DNA of 42,559 bases from an uncultured Saprospiraceae bacterium (GTDB lineage: Bacteria; Bacteroidota; Bacteroidia; Chitinophagales; Saprospiraceae), in the NCBI GenBank assembly GCA_937923485.1, contig CALDUE010000079.1, forward strand, positions 1 to 42,559. Reading direction: 5' to 3'. Made by a program: the position numbers and the translations under genes. Below are positions 16,448 through 25,558 of the stretch, piece by piece. Within the stretch, counting starts at the first letter, position 1. Every line of letters starts with the position of its first letter. A model generated the notes under the pieces. It was not told the DNA's origin and searched no databases. It worked only from the letters and a program-made list of their open reading frames with translations.

Positions 16448-17590
16448 ATGAAATTCGCCACCAAAGCAATCCACGCAGGTGTACACCCAGACCCAAGTAC
16501 AGGAGCAGTGATGACCCCGATCTACCAGACAAGTACGTATGCCCAACGTGCGCCTGGAGATCACGACGGCTATCAATATGGGCGAGGAGATAATCCAACG
16601 CGCAACGTGCTGCAAGAGAATCTTGCAGCCCTCGAAAATGGAACACATGCCATCGTGTACAGCAGCGGGATTGCAGCCTTGGATGCGGTCCTACGTTTGC
16701 TCGAACCGGGCGACCATGTCATTGCGCAGAGTGACTTGTACGGAGGCTCTTACCGTCTCATGGTGACGCAATACGAGCGCTATGGGATCAGCTTTGATTT
16801 TGTGAACCTGAAAGAGGCGAGGGATTTAAGTACGCTGGTAAAAGCAGAAACAAAACTGGTTTGGTTGGAGACGCCGACCAACCCGATGCTGACCTTGATT
16901 GACATCAAAGCAGCTTGTGAAGCGGTAAAAGGAAGAGCGCTCGTCGCAGTAGATAACACCTTTGCGAGTCCGTATTTGCAAAACCCATTGGACCTCGGTG
17001 CGGACATCGTACACCACTCAGCTACCAAGTATTTGGGCGGGCACTCAGATGTATTGCAAGGTGCAATCATCGTCAAAGACGATGCGCTAGCACAGCACTT
17101 TAAGCGGGTGCAGAATCATGTGGGCGCGATCCCAGGTCCTCAGGATTGTTTTTTGGTGTTGCGGGGCATAAAGACTTTGCACTTACGCGTGCAACGTGCT
17201 TCCGAAAATGCGCTACAGATTGCTAAGTTCTTGCATGCACACCCGAAAGTGAATCACATCTATTACCCAGGCTTGAAGGATCACGCACAGCATGAATTGG
17301 CGACACGCCAGATGCGCATGTATGGTGCAATGCTAAGTTTTGATTTGCATACCGATACCCTAGAGCATGCTTCCAAGTTGCTCTCTTCGACCAGCCTCTT
17401 TACGCTCGCCGAAAGTCTTGGTGGTGTCGAGAGTTTGATCGGGCATCCAGCAACGATGACGCATGCGAGTATCCCTCGTGAGCAGCGGTTGAGTGTTGGA
17501 CTTACAGATTCACTAATACGTCTAAGTATTGGCGTCGAGGATGTCGATGATTTGATTGGGGATTTGGAAGGAGCGTTGGGGGGATTGTAG
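16448..17590 (+). CDS. Cys/Met metabolism PLP-dependent enzyme (cystathionine gamma-synthase/lyase type)
   Basis: This 380-residue protein is a typical member of the Cys/Met metabolism PLP family. It has YQYGRGDNPTRN (phosphate-binding Tyr/Arg of the neighbouring subunit), SSGIAALDAV, ETPTNPML, and HHSATKYLGGHSD with the PLP-binding Lys194. It also has SLGGVESLIGHPATMTHASI and LIRLSIGVED near the end. The family interconverts cystathionine, cysteine and homocysteine. Sequence alone does not separate a gamma-synthase (metB) from a gamma- or beta-lyase. It stands alone after a long repeat-rich gap, with no evident terminator of its own. Confidence 0.9.
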   Translation: MKFATKAIHAGVHPDPSTGAVMTPIYQTSTYAQRAPGDHDGYQYGRGDNPTRNVLQENLAALENGTHAIVYSSGIAALDAVLRLLEPGDHVIAQSDLYGGSYRLMVTQYERYGISFDFVNLKEARDLSTLVKAETKLVWLETPTNPMLTLIDIKAACEAVKGRALVAVDNTFASPYLQNPLDLGADIVHHSATKYLGGHSDVLQGAIIVKDDALAQHFKRVQNHVGAIPGPQDCFLVLRGIKTLHLRVQRASENALQIAKFLHAHPKVNHIYYPGLKDHAQHELATRQMRMYGAMLSFDLHTDTLEHASKLLSSTSLFTLAESLGGVESLIGHPATMTHASIPREQRLSVGLTDSLIRLSIGVEDVDDLIGDLEGALGGL

Positions 17591-17714
17591 ACGTTATAGC
17601 CGTAATCCTCAGTCAGACTCTGTTCCTCGTACTAATCAGCCTGACGGGATTTTGACAAGACATTACCTACTTTCAAGATAAGATATACATTTTGTCCTCA
17701 TATTTATTTCAATT

Positions 17715-18380
17715 GTGATACGTATTCTAGTCTATATCATTTTAGCAGCAGTTTGTTTATCCTCCTGCTTCTTCTCTGACGATGATCCTTTACTCCCTCC
17801 TGAAATTACTGACCCTTGCTCGATTGTTCACGATACGTATCCTAATGTAGGTGAGGACTCTTGCTCTTGGGTACTTAACGTCATGCGTAATTTTCAGCCC
17901 CCTACTGTTTTGCCATCCGCGACAGATACAGGAGGACAACTACTAGCTGCACGCGTGATCACTGATACAAGTGAATTTCTATTTGTAGCAGGTGGCGTAC
18001 CAGATAGATTTCTAGGCACTCCTTGTACTTGGTGGAACTCACAAAGAAATGGTGAATTACCGTTATCGACTGTAAGTGGTATTTACTGCCGTAGGCCGCC
18101 AGTTGATCCTAATGAATATTCTCTCACATTTGACATATCAGATTCTTTAAAGATTTATCAGGAAGAATTTCGTTTTAGAGTTCGCTTTGAATATGGAAGC
18201 ATAGTAACTGGGCAAACGGTTTTTGAACTAGTTGACACAGATGACTTTAGATTTCATCAATTACATGAGAACGATAGTTCTAGAATTTTATCAGGTTTAT
18301 TTGAAGCCACTTTACATAACCGAGACGACCCAACTGATTCAATTCGGCTTGTAGATGGTCGCTTTGACATGCGATACTAA
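17715..18380 (+). CDS. Unrecognised lipoprotein
   Basis: Starting at GTG 17715 the protein has 221 residues, a signal peptide and a lipobox (CLSSC, Cys18). The mature part begins with an acidic FFSDDDPLLPPEITDPC segment and looks beta-rich, with several further cysteines (about 35, 47, 113 and 125) that might form disulfides. I recognise no domain. The stretch is visibly more AT-rich than its neighbours and next to the AAA/DUF4143 gene, suggesting an accessory segment. No ATG alternative keeps the lipoprotein signal. Confidence 0.65.
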   Translation: MIRILVYIILAAVCLSSCFFSDDDPLLPPEITDPCSIVHDTYPNVGEDSCSWVLNVMRNFQPPTVLPSATDTGGQLLAARVITDTSEFLFVAGGVPDRFLGTPCTWWNSQRNGELPLSTVSGIYCRRPPVDPNEYSLTFDISDSLKIYQEEFRFRVRFEYGSIVTGQTVFELVDTDDFRFHQLHENDSSRILSGLFEATLHNRDDPTDSIRLVDGRFDMRY

Positions 18381-18469
18381 TAAGTAGAAAAATAAATAAA
18401 TTTAGCACTTAGCGAGTGAAGCACATTTCCTCACTTACCGAGAGCTTATCTAAAACAGATCATTCAGAT

Positions 18470-18502
18470 CTCATGACTGTCGATTTTCTCGACATTCATG
18501 AG
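18470..18502. terminator. Hairpin between convergent genes (probable terminator)
   Basis: CTCATGA-C-TGTCGA pairs with TCGACA-T-TCATGAG around TTTTC: 13 base pairs with one mismatch. A T-rich tract (CTCTTTTTTATTTT) follows at 18517-18530, about 16 bases after the stem, so it is not a textbook terminator. A GAGC/GCTC pairing just before the T-tract could be the actual stem. Confidence 0.5.
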
Positions 18503-18527
18503 AATCCAAGGTGGGCTCTTTTTTATT

Positions 18528-19877
18528 TTACGCCATTCTTTCCAATATCCTCTCCCAATATCCCACCGCATAATAAGGCAAATTGATAAGGGTGAACCCA
18601 TAGCCTCTCGCTGTCGTCGCTTGCTCTACAGAGAGTTGATTGCGCAACGCACGGAAGGCTACTTTGGAATCTGAACGTTCTAAGAATTCATGAAGTGACC
18701 GCAACCGACCTTGGGCGCCAGCTTTAACCTCAAGTCCATACGTCTTAGACCCAGCATGTAGGAGCGCATCGACTTCAGCACTCGCTCCAGCTTTTTCACG
18801 GACCCAGAAATGGATGTTGACTTCGCTTCCATTCTGACGAGCAATTAATTCTTGTGTCACGATATGTGATGCAAGTCTTCCTTTATAGCCAGCAAATAAA
18901 TCATCAATTTCTAACATCTCATGCTGTACATCGCGTACCCAATTTAAAAGTCCCGTATCCAGAAATTGAATGCGCGGCGCGCGCTTTATAGCAGGAGTAA
19001 AAGGTATCTGAATTGCAGTCGTCGGAAAAATCAAGCGCATGATTCCAGCCTTGCCTAATAAATTGAAACCCTCCGAGATTTCTTCTGATCTAAATCTTCC
19101 ATCCCCAAACTGCGTGTACTTTATGCGATCATCCGCGTAGGGCGCAACATGCATTAAGTGCCGCAAAACAGCAAGTTGCCTCGCGTTGAGTGCATACTTC
19201 TCGACATCCGTTTTGTACGCGGCCCAAATACCATCGAATACTGGTGTGACATCCCCCAGTTGAGCACCATTTGCTAAGGGCCCGACAATTCCTGGCATTC
19301 CCCCAATCAAAGCATACGCATGAAACGCTTCGAGCAGTAACTCATGTTGGACAGGACTAAACTCACCACCTTCCAATACATTTCTCAAGGAATCTTTTTT
19401 ATTCCATGTCAGGTATTCAGCAAACGATAAGGGATGCAGTGAATAGAACTCTACTCTACCTACGGGAAAACTCCGAACCTCACCTAATGCAAATTCTAAA
19501 AGTGAGCCCGCAGCAATTACCCTTAGGTTAGGATAATTTTCGAAGAAGAACCTCAACATGAGTATCGCATCTGGAACTTCTTGAATTTCATCAATGAAGA
19601 GCAGTGTATTGTCTAGCGTCCCTGGATAGTTAGGAAGCAGGCTTATACGCTCTATGATCGAATCGACAGACTCAACAGTTTCGAACAGGCGTCGGTCTGA
19701 GTTGAGCTCCAAATTGTACTCTACAAAGAACTCATAAGACGCTGCGTGAATGCGTACCAGCGAAGATTTGCCTACCTGCCGTGCTCCACGCAGAATCAAT
19801 GGCCGCCTGGAAGACCTGTCTTTCCATTGCAAGAGGTGGCCTTCGGCATCGCGTTTGTAAAGGCTTATCGCATTCAT
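18528..19877 (-). CDS. AAA-family ATPase with DUF4143 domain
   Basis: This 449-residue protein has a Walker A loop GARQVGKSS (residues 31-39) and Walker B TLLFIDEIQEV (91-101). A sensor-type AAGSLLEFAL and the conserved FYSLHPLSFAEYL follow. The C-terminal half has FLDTGLLNWV and a nuclease-like EVDALLHAGSKTYGLEVKAG segment, features of DUF4143 proteins. These ATPases are common in mobile or accessory regions, and their biochemical role is not settled. The start codon is 5 bases from the first of three phased 22-base repeats, which look like an operator. The E-x(n)-E-V-K pattern resembles the PD-(D/E)XK nuclease core, an inference from sequence only. Confidence 0.87.
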   Translation of the reverse strand: MNAISLYKRDAEGHLLQWKDRSSRRPLILRGARQVGKSSLVRIHAASYEFFVEYNLELNSDRRLFETVESVDSIIERISLLPNYPGTLDNTLLFIDEIQEVPDAILMLRFFFENYPNLRVIAAGSLLEFALGEVRSFPVGRVEFYSLHPLSFAEYLTWNKKDSLRNVLEGGEFSPVQHELLLEAFHAYALIGGMPGIVGPLANGAQLGDVTPVFDGIWAAYKTDVEKYALNARQLAVLRHLMHVAPYADDRIKYTQFGDGRFRSEEISEGFNLLGKAGIMRLIFPTTAIQIPFTPAIKRAPRIQFLDTGLLNWVRDVQHEMLEIDDLFAGYKGRLASHIVTQELIARQNGSEVNIHFWVREKAGASAEVDALLHAGSKTYGLEVKAGAQGRLRSLHEFLERSDSKVAFRALRNQLSVEQATTARGYGFTLINLPYYAVGYWERILERMA

Positions 19878-19882
19878 TACGC

Positions 19883-19970
19883 TAAATAACCCCTTATTTA
19901 CTCAGTAAACAAGGGTAAACAACCCCCTATTTACTCAAATATATTGGGTAAATAACCCCCTATTTACTCA
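19883..19970 (-). promoter_or_regulatory. Three 22-base direct repeats with exact 33-base period (candidate operator)
   Basis: Copies lie at 19883-19904, 19916-19937 and 19949-19970. On the plus strand each begins TAAAYAACCCC and ends TATTTACTCA; they differ at only two positions. Each unit is a partial dyad, TAAATA and TATTTA around a C-run. The period is 33 bases, about three helical turns, so bound proteins would sit on one face of the DNA. The two spacers are 11 bases and unrelated apart from a final GGG. The nearest copy lies 5 bases upstream of the ATPase start, where binding would block translation or transcription start. Confidence 0.75.
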
Positions 19971-20138
19971 TGAATAATTATAAGTAACTAGCTTACAGCG
20001 AGTTATGATTATCCTCGGCGACTCTCACTTCAGTAGCTAAATCGTGGTAAACGCATGATATTCAGAAATACCATGACTTAAGATATACTCGGCGAACTGA
20101 CAGTGCTGGCAAGGACCTGCGAAGGTTTTTGACATCCC
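19971..20138. other. Gap downstream of dsbD; nothing recognised
   Basis: Between the repeat array and the end of dsbD I see no open frame with a credible start, no strong hairpin with T-run and no promoter match. It is the upstream flank of the ATPase gene and the downstream flank of dsbD. Confidence 0.4.
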
Positions 20139-22853
20139 CTACCGCGCTCCAATACTCCCCTCTACAGCCTCACCATTCTTCACTTTCTTGAACTGCTGCA
20201 AGCCACAGTCTAAGAATGCTTCGTACTCTGCCACATCGGGTGTGTAGGGAACAGGTTGGTTGAGCACCTTGCCGTCTGGGCTCATGAGCACGTAATAAGG
20301 CTGAGAATTACGGTCGAAGTAGCGTGCTTGGAAGTCCGCCCACTTGTTACCTACGGTACGAATTTTTTGGCCAGAAAATGAACTGGTGAACGTTGAATCG
20401 AGCGCTTCGCGTTCATCTACGTAAAGACTTACAAGCACGTACTCGTCCCTGATCTTATCGTAGACGCCTGGCTTGTCCCAAACGTTGTCCTCCATCTTTC
20501 GACAGTTTACACAACCGTGGCCTGTAAAATCGACGAGAACGGGCTTGTTGACGGTTTTGGCGAAAGCCATAGCCTCATCATAATCCTTGTAGCAGTCAAG
20601 GTTCTGAGGACAGTGATTTGGATAGATAAAACTATGACCTGCAGGAGGTGCGAGACCGCTTAACAAGGCTGGCGTATTGAAGGCATGCGACTGCTCATTG
20701 TAGCGATAGCCCATGCCAATGTAGACCGCAAAGGCAAGCATTACTGTTCCGAGAACCATGGTGAGGTTACCCACCTTTTGCGCACCGTACTTTTCGAGCG
20801 GCGTCTTCAACCAACCGAAATAGTACGCCGCAAGACCGAGCGCACAAAGCACCCAAACAGCAACGAAAAGCTCATACGGCATCCACTTGGTGCCCATGAT
20901 GAGATCGGCAGTAGAAAGGAACTTCATTGCCAATGCAATCTCAACAAAACCGAGTGTCACTTTTACTGTGTTCATCCAGCCTCCAGACTTCGGAAGAGAA
21001 GCTAGCGCCGCAGGGAAGGCTGCGAATAGCGTAAATGGAAGCGCAAGTGCACTAGAGAATCCAAGCATTCCGATAAGTGGGGCTACAGGGATACGTCCTA
21101 AGATTGTAGGGCCTCCTCCTGTTGCAGTCTCAACGAGCAAGGTTCCGATGATTGGACCTGTACAAGAGAAACTTACTAAGGATAGCGTGAAAGCCATGAA
21201 AAAGATGCCGAGCAGGCCACCTTGGTCGGCAGCACGATCGGCTTTGTTTGACCATGAACTCGGAAGAGTGATTTCGAAAAAGCCAAAGAAGCTTAGCGCG
21301 AAAACAATGAAAAGTATCCCGAACGCGAGGTTGAACCATGCATTCGTACTCAGCAAATTGAGGGCATCAGCACCGAAAAGTCCAGTAATGACGAGGCCAA
21401 GTGTGACGTAGATTGCTATGATACTTGCACCATATATCATTGCGCGCTGCAATCCTTTTTTACGATCCTTTCCTCTCCCCGTAAAGAAGCTAACGGTAAG
21501 CGGAATCATCGGGAATACACAAGGGGTAAGAAGTGCAAGCAAACCTCCACCAAAACCGAGGAAGAAAATGGTAAACCAACTTGCATCCTCAGCAACATCG
21601 ACCTCTCTCGTATCCTCACCACAAGTGGCCGTCTCCAATTTTTTGTCGATGAGGTATTGAGCGTTTGGATCAGAAACTGGGCCTTGCGGGGCAACAGCTA
21701 TTCCGCCTGCTTCATCATTTCCGGAAAGTGCGCTCTCATACTGATCGTAATTCAGCTCACGTGCAATGCCTTGCGCAGGCAAGAATTGAAAGTACCGCTC
21801 AGAAGGCGGCAAGCATTGCTCCTTGTCGCAACTCATGAACTCGAGGTAGCCGACGATCATTGCTGACTCATCCTCTACTTCGACTATCTGAGAAAAGGTC
21901 GCTGAAGGAGCCAAAAATTTTGTGACGTTAACCTCAAAAACAGGATCGAGGCCCGACTTCTTTTTGCCTTTCTCTTCAACTTTTCCGACCAGCTTCGCAG
22001 CACTCACTTTGTCAAAACCAAAGCTCGTTGCTACTGGTCCGCCTTCATCAACTTCTTGAGAGTAGACGGTCCAGCCTTCTTCAATGGCTGCAAGTGCAGA
22101 AATGCGGTACTTGTTCCCTTCTACTTTTTGAGTAGTGAATGCCCAGACCACTGGATTTATAATTCCTTTCTTAGGCTTTGGCTTTGCTTCTGGTTTCGCT
22201 TCAGGCTCAACCGTAGGAGTTGTTTGCGCTGAAAGATCAAGATTCGGCTTCTGGCTACTGAACTTTGTTTTGGCGATTTCCTTTTTGGAAGCTCCCTCCG
22301 AAATGACAATCGTCTTTGGCGAAGAAGGAACTTGGACAACCTCTTCTTTGACTGCCGCTTCGATAATTTCTTCAACTTGACCGGTACCTGCTGAAACAGG
22401 TTTTCTCAACTCGAAGTCAACATCCTTCGGTGGTAGACACTGTTCTTTATCGCAGGTCATGAAGGTGAGGTAACCAACCACAGGCGCCTCGCCCGTGAAC
22501 TCTACCTGCTGACGAATCGTGTATTTCTTAGCAAACTTGACAACCTCCATGTCGAAGAGCTTGTCAAAGCCAGCTTTGCGATTGCCGCTTTCTTCGGCCT
22601 TGCCGATAAGTTTGATTGCCGCTGGCGTATCGTAATCTATAGAAGTCGCGACAGGCCCATCATCGCTCTCGAGGTATTGAGAATAGACGGTCCAACCGTC
22701 TTCAATGCTCGCATCGAAAACGAGGTACGTTTTTCCATCGATCAATTCCGTTTTTACGTCCCATGTAACGGGCGTAAGAATTTGTGCTTGCGCTACAAAA
22801 CCAGTAAAGAGGAGAAGGAGAAAAGAACTAATCTTAATCAAGCGCAAAGCCAT
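20139..22853 (-). CDS. dsbD: Thiol:disulfide interchange protein DsbD with two N-terminal alpha-like domains
   Basis: I take the ATG at 22853 (904 residues, MALRLIKISSFLLLLFTGFV signal peptide). Two homologous periplasmic domains follow: about 25-150 with CDKEQCLPP (Cys134/139), and about 231-360 with CDKEQCLPP (Cys342/347), joined by a Pro/Lys-rich linker. Residues of about 415-700 form the membrane domain, with TPCVFPMIPL and SFSCTGPIIG holding the redox cysteines. A thioredoxin-like domain near 770-890 has GCVNCRK (Cys781/784). DsbD moves electrons from cytoplasmic thioredoxin to periplasmic partners. Classical DsbD has one N-terminal domain; here there are two, and a third is encoded upstream as a separate protein. 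Confidence 0.9.
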   Translation of the reverse strand: MALRLIKISSFLLLLFTGFVAQAQILTPVTWDVKTELIDGKTYLVFDASIEDGWTVYSQYLESDDGPVATSIDYDTPAAIKLIGKAEESGNRKAGFDKLFDMEVVKFAKKYTIRQQVEFTGEAPVVGYLTFMTCDKEQCLPPKDVDFELRKPVSAGTGQVEEIIEAAVKEEVVQVPSSPKTIVISEGASKKEIAKTKFSSQKPNLDLSAQTTPTVEPEAKPEAKPKPKKGIINPVVWAFTTQKVEGNKYRISALAAIEEGWTVYSQEVDEGGPVATSFGFDKVSAAKLVGKVEEKGKKKSGLDPVFEVNVTKFLAPSATFSQIVEVEDESAMIVGYLEFMSCDKEQCLPPSERYFQFLPAQGIARELNYDQYESALSGNDEAGGIAVAPQGPVSDPNAQYLIDKKLETATCGEDTREVDVAEDASWFTIFFLGFGGGLLALLTPCVFPMIPLTVSFFTGRGKDRKKGLQRAMIYGASIIAIYVTLGLVITGLFGADALNLLSTNAWFNLAFGILFIVFALSFFGFFEITLPSSWSNKADRAADQGGLLGIFFMAFTLSLVSFSCTGPIIGTLLVETATGGGPTILGRIPVAPLIGMLGFSSALALPFTLFAAFPAALASLPKSGGWMNTVKVTLGFVEIALAMKFLSTADLIMGTKWMPYELFVAVWVLCALGLAAYYFGWLKTPLEKYGAQKVGNLTMVLGTVMLAFAVYIGMGYRYNEQSHAFNTPALLSGLAPPAGHSFIYPNHCPQNLDCYKDYDEAMAFAKTVNKPVLVDFTGHGCVNCRKMEDNVWDKPGVYDKIRDEYVLVSLYVDEREALDSTFTSSFSGQKIRTVGNKWADFQARYFDRNSQPYYVLMSPDGKVLNQPVPYTPDVAEYEAFLDCGLQQFKKVKNGEAVEGSIGAR

Positions 22854-22934
22854 GGATAGTAGAATTAGACGTTTGGCGAATTTGAAAACCAGCGCAGTCA
22901 AAAATTAAAAACTTAGCGGGCCTTGTCACTGAAG

Positions 22935-23381
22935 CTATCGTGCTAAAGGAAGAGCGATGTCAACTTCAGTTGGAGGCAAGCATTTTTTATTGGTGCATGC
23001 CATGAAGCGGATGGTTCCAACAACTTGATCGGCACCATCTTTCGCCATAAAACCTTGCGAAAAAGATGCCTGCTTTGCGTACTTGGTGACGTCCATCCCG
23101 AAGTACTCGTCAAAGCCTGAAATTTTTTCACCTGACTCGGTCGGTTTTCCAACCAACTCGATAGCTGAGCTGCTCTCTAGGTCGAAGGTCGTTGGAATGG
23201 GACCTCCGTCTGCCAAGAATTGGCTGTAGATATACCAGCCGTCAGCCACTTTCGCTTCCGCTAAAACGGCATGTGTGCCGCCTGATTCACCTAAGCTGAA
23301 GGTCCATTTTACAGGATTATCTTGCCCAAAAACAGTTGCTGAAAGCGACAAAAACAAGGCGATGATGAGTGTGCGGATCAT
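22935..23381 (-). CDS. Free-standing DsbD alpha-like periplasmic domain protein
   Basis: This 148-residue secreted protein (signal peptide to about residue 19) is clearly related to the two N-terminal domains of the downstream DsbD. It shares the NPVKWTFS opening, DGWYIYSQFLADGGPIPTTF, GKPTESGEKISGFDEYF and the redox pair in MACTNKKCLPP (Cys129 and Cys134). It lies 81 bases upstream of dsbD on the same strand. It is probably a shuttle or partner accepting electrons from DsbD, an inference from homology and context. It carries no membrane or thioredoxin domain. The purQ gene ends 100 bases upstream of its start. Confidence 0.82.
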   Translation of the reverse strand: MIRTLIIALFLSLSATVFGQDNPVKWTFSLGESGGTHAVLAEAKVADGWYIYSQFLADGGPIPTTFDLESSSAIELVGKPTESGEKISGFDEYFGMDVTKYAKQASFSQGFMAKDGADQVVGTIRFMACTNKKCLPPTEVDIALPLAR

Positions 23382-23481
23382 ATGATTTGAACTTAAAACA
23401 GGCCAGATTCTAACGTCAGAAACGCTTCCTAGCGTATACGTTAAATCAGGCCTTAAGGTACAAGACTTAAGTACTTGCCCC

Positions 23482-24192
23482 CTAGCTAGTTACCAGTACT
23501 TTTTTGAGCAGTCCAGCGAGCATCGCATAACCATCGGTATTGCCCAGCAATTCTTCGGCTGCGCGCTCGGGGTGTGGCATCATACCAAATACATTGCGAG
23601 ATGGGTTGCAGACGCCGGCAATATTGCGAACTGAGCCATTCGGATTGGCCTCTTGTGTCACATTTCCATCTGCATCGCAGTAGCGGAAAAGCACTTGATC
23701 ATTTGCTTCAAGCTCGTTGAGCACTGCTTCACTGGCGAAGTAGCGCCCATCGGCATGCGCAATTGGAATTGAGTAGGCTTTGTCCGCATCGAGCGTATGC
23801 GTCATGTCGCTGTCTGAGGTTCCAGCTTTGAGGTAAACATTGCGGCAGATAAACTTCTGGTGCTCGTTACGCAAGAGCGCTCCTGGCAGTAATTCGGCCT
23901 CACAAAGGATCTGAAATCCATTGCAGATTCCGATGACACGACCTCCCTGACCTGCAAACTCAATCACGGCTTGCATGATGGGGCTAAAGCGTGCGAGTGC
24001 TCCTGATCGGAGATAATCGCCGTAGCTAAATCCTCCAGGCACGAGTACCGTATCGGTTGCAGGGTCGAAATCTTCCAAGCTTTCTTGCTTGTGCCATAAT
24101 TCTACTACCTCTTGCTCTAGCACCGTTCCGAAAACGTGCAATAGGTCGTGATCACAGTTTGATCCAGGAAAAACAATAACGCCAAATTTCAT
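23482..24192 (-). CDS. purQ: Phosphoribosylformylglycinamidine synthase, glutaminase subunit PurQ
   Basis: The ATG at 24192 gives [20 protein letters not shown] and 236 residues, the normal PurQ length; an upstream start would add 14 residues overlapping the preceding gene's end. The class I glutaminase triad is present: Cys90 in [11 protein letters not shown], and His207 and Glu209 in [28 protein letters not shown] is the family oxyanion-side motif. It supplies ammonia for the fourth step of purine synthesis and needs the PurL and PurS functions, which are not in this window. It starts 34 bases after the stop of the DUF6427-like gene. Confidence 0.95.
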   Translation of the reverse strand: MKFGVIVFPGSNCDHDLLHVFGTVLEQEVVELWHKQESLEDFDPATDTVLVPGGFSYGDYLRSGALARFSPIMQAVIEFAGQGGRVIGICNGFQILCEAELLPGALLRNEHQKFICRNVYLKAGTSDSDMTHTLDADKAYSIPIAHADGRYFASEAVLNELEANDQVLFRYCDADGNVTQEANPNGSVRNIAGVCNPSRNVFGMMPHPERAAEELLGNTDGYAMLAGLLKKVLVTS

Positions 24193-24226
24193 GCGGAAAG
24201 GGGTAGTAGGTAAAGCGCAAAGATAG

Positions 24227-25222
24227 CTAGACAATAGCCTTCCAAAGAAACCCAGCGACTACCAATAATAGAGCAGTCATCGAGGCGATGTCAGCCTGTT
24301 TTCGCGAAAGCTCAGAAAGCCAGATACCGAGTAGCATACTTAATGGCAAAAGCACGTAGGCGAAGGCCCAAGGATGCACTGGTCCACTAAATAAAATCGC
24401 CAACCAGCCTGCACCTAGAAACATGTAAATCAGGCGATTAAACCGTTGCTCTTGGATAGGTCGACGAGTGGTGAGCTTGGCCACTCCGGCAAAGGTGAGC
24501 AAAGATGCGACCAGCATAACTGAAAACCAAGGCCAGTCCGCGAGTAGTACCGAAACCTTTGGAATTTCAAAAAGCGACTCGGTAAGCTTCCAATGTGAAC
24601 TCCCTTCTATCCATAAGAACCCTTGAAGCGAGTCTGTGAGATACCGATACATACCAAAGAGGAAGGAGGGGAGCAATGCTCCGACCAGCATTCCAAAGAA
24701 GTCTGTGAAGCGAAAGCCTCGAAGTTGTGCTAAGCCGATGATAGCAGCAGGAAAAAACCACAAAAAGCCGGGTGCGATCAGCCATGCACAACCAATGAGT
24801 AAACCTGCGTCGAAGACTGGTAGCGATATGCCTTGATAGCGGTAACATTCAAAGAGTCGATAAACCGCGTAGCCTATGAGGTAAGCCCCGATGAGTAAGG
24901 GGGAAAATCCAAGCCACCACCAAGTAGCTGAACCTAAGACTACTGCTGTAAATCCTGGCAACATGCCCGCTGAAGACAGCCGATAATGCTGCAAGGTGAA
25001 GGAGGCTCCAAATCCAAGGATGGCGACCAATGCAGTACCCAACAGCCAGTCTGCGAATCCACCGCCTACCCATAACCCTTGCAACCACAGGCCCCATGGA
25101 TTGAGGACGCCTTCAGGTTCGGCAGGAATGTCCACCACAAAAGCTGCGGCGCGCATCAGCCCCGCGAACCCAAGCAGAATGAAAACCCCTGCGACTTGAA
25201 AAGACCGGAAGACTTGTAGCAT
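24227..25222 (-). CDS. Multi-pass membrane protein, DUF6427-like
   Basis: This 331-residue protein is strongly hydrophobic, with about nine to ten predicted membrane segments. Features include [18 protein letters not shown], a [14 protein letters not shown] loop, [37 protein letters not shown] and [20 protein letters not shown]. The FDAGLL...ALRGF-type core matches what I recall of the Bacteroidota family DUF6427, whose function is unknown; the family call is moderate. It is the first gene of the leftward purQ group, and its start lies opposite the candidate non-coding RNA. Confidence 0.6.
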   Translation of the reverse strand: MLQVFRSFQVAGVFILLGFAGLMRAAAFVVDIPAEPEGVLNPWGLWLQGLWVGGGFADWLLGTALVAILGFGASFTLQHYRLSSAGMLPGFTAVVLGSATWWWLGFSPLLIGAYLIGYAVYRLFECYRYQGISLPVFDAGLLIGCAWLIAPGFLWFFPAAIIGLAQLRGFRFTDFFGMLVGALLPSFLFGMYRYLTDSLQGFLWIEGSSHWKLTESLFEIPKVSVLLADWPWFSVMLVASLLTFAGVAKLTTRRPIQEQRFNRLIYMFLGAGWLAILFSGPVHPWAFAYVLLPLSMLLGIWLSELSRKQADIASMTALLLVVAGFLWKAIV

Positions 25223-25364
25223 TGAGCGGCTGGGTTGTGAATTCTACTTCGCCTAAAATTAGAAGATTTCAATCTGACGCCGATAAGCGCTTTTGCAGAC
25301 AAGCTCGAAAGTAGCAGAAGCATTGCATCCTGCAACTATTTCAACTTTTTTCAAAGGAAAACGT

Positions 25365-25558
25365 GGAATCCGTAATCGGGGCCAGTCTTACAACCAGAGC
25401 ACAGGCTTAGCCCGCTTAGATAAGCTAACCAAGAGGTACAAACTGTAATCTGCGGAACATTCCTAGAAGCGGTAATTCAAAAACCGACAAGCAGAATAGC
25501 TCTTTGCGTCCCGGCCTCCACGAACCTTTATTTATATCTCGTGGGGCCGGGCCTTTTT
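25365..25558 (+). ncRNA. Candidate structured small RNA with its own terminator
   Basis: The 538-base gap 25223-25760 holds no credible gene, yet has a strong plus-strand terminator (25510-25558). Upstream of it, five short helices nest in correct order into a long interrupted rod. They are GGAAT 25365-25369 with ATTCC 25459-25463; CCG 25370-25372 with CGG 25453-25455; CAGT 25383-25386 with ACTG 25442-25445; ACC 25393-25395 with GGT 25435-25437; and GCTTA 25405-25409 with TAAGC 25421-25425. A long rod with internal loops resembles 6S-type RNA, but I cannot confirm the family. No promoter of the TAnnTTTG type was found just upstream, so the 5' end is approximate. Confidence 0.45.
25510..25558 (+). 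terminator. Orphan plus-strand intrinsic terminator
   Basis: CCCGGCCTCCACGA (25510-25523) pairs with TCGTGGGGCCGGG (25539-25551) with one bulged base. After two C bases it is followed by TTTTT at 25554-25558. The nearest plus-strand gene upstream ends at 17.6-18.4 kb, with a leftward block in between. It therefore most likely ends a transcript that starts within this gap. Confidence 0.7.

Noticed and set aside
19883-19970. CRISPR array
   Set aside because: Repeats are 22 bases but spacers are only 11 bases, only three copies exist, and no cas gene is near.
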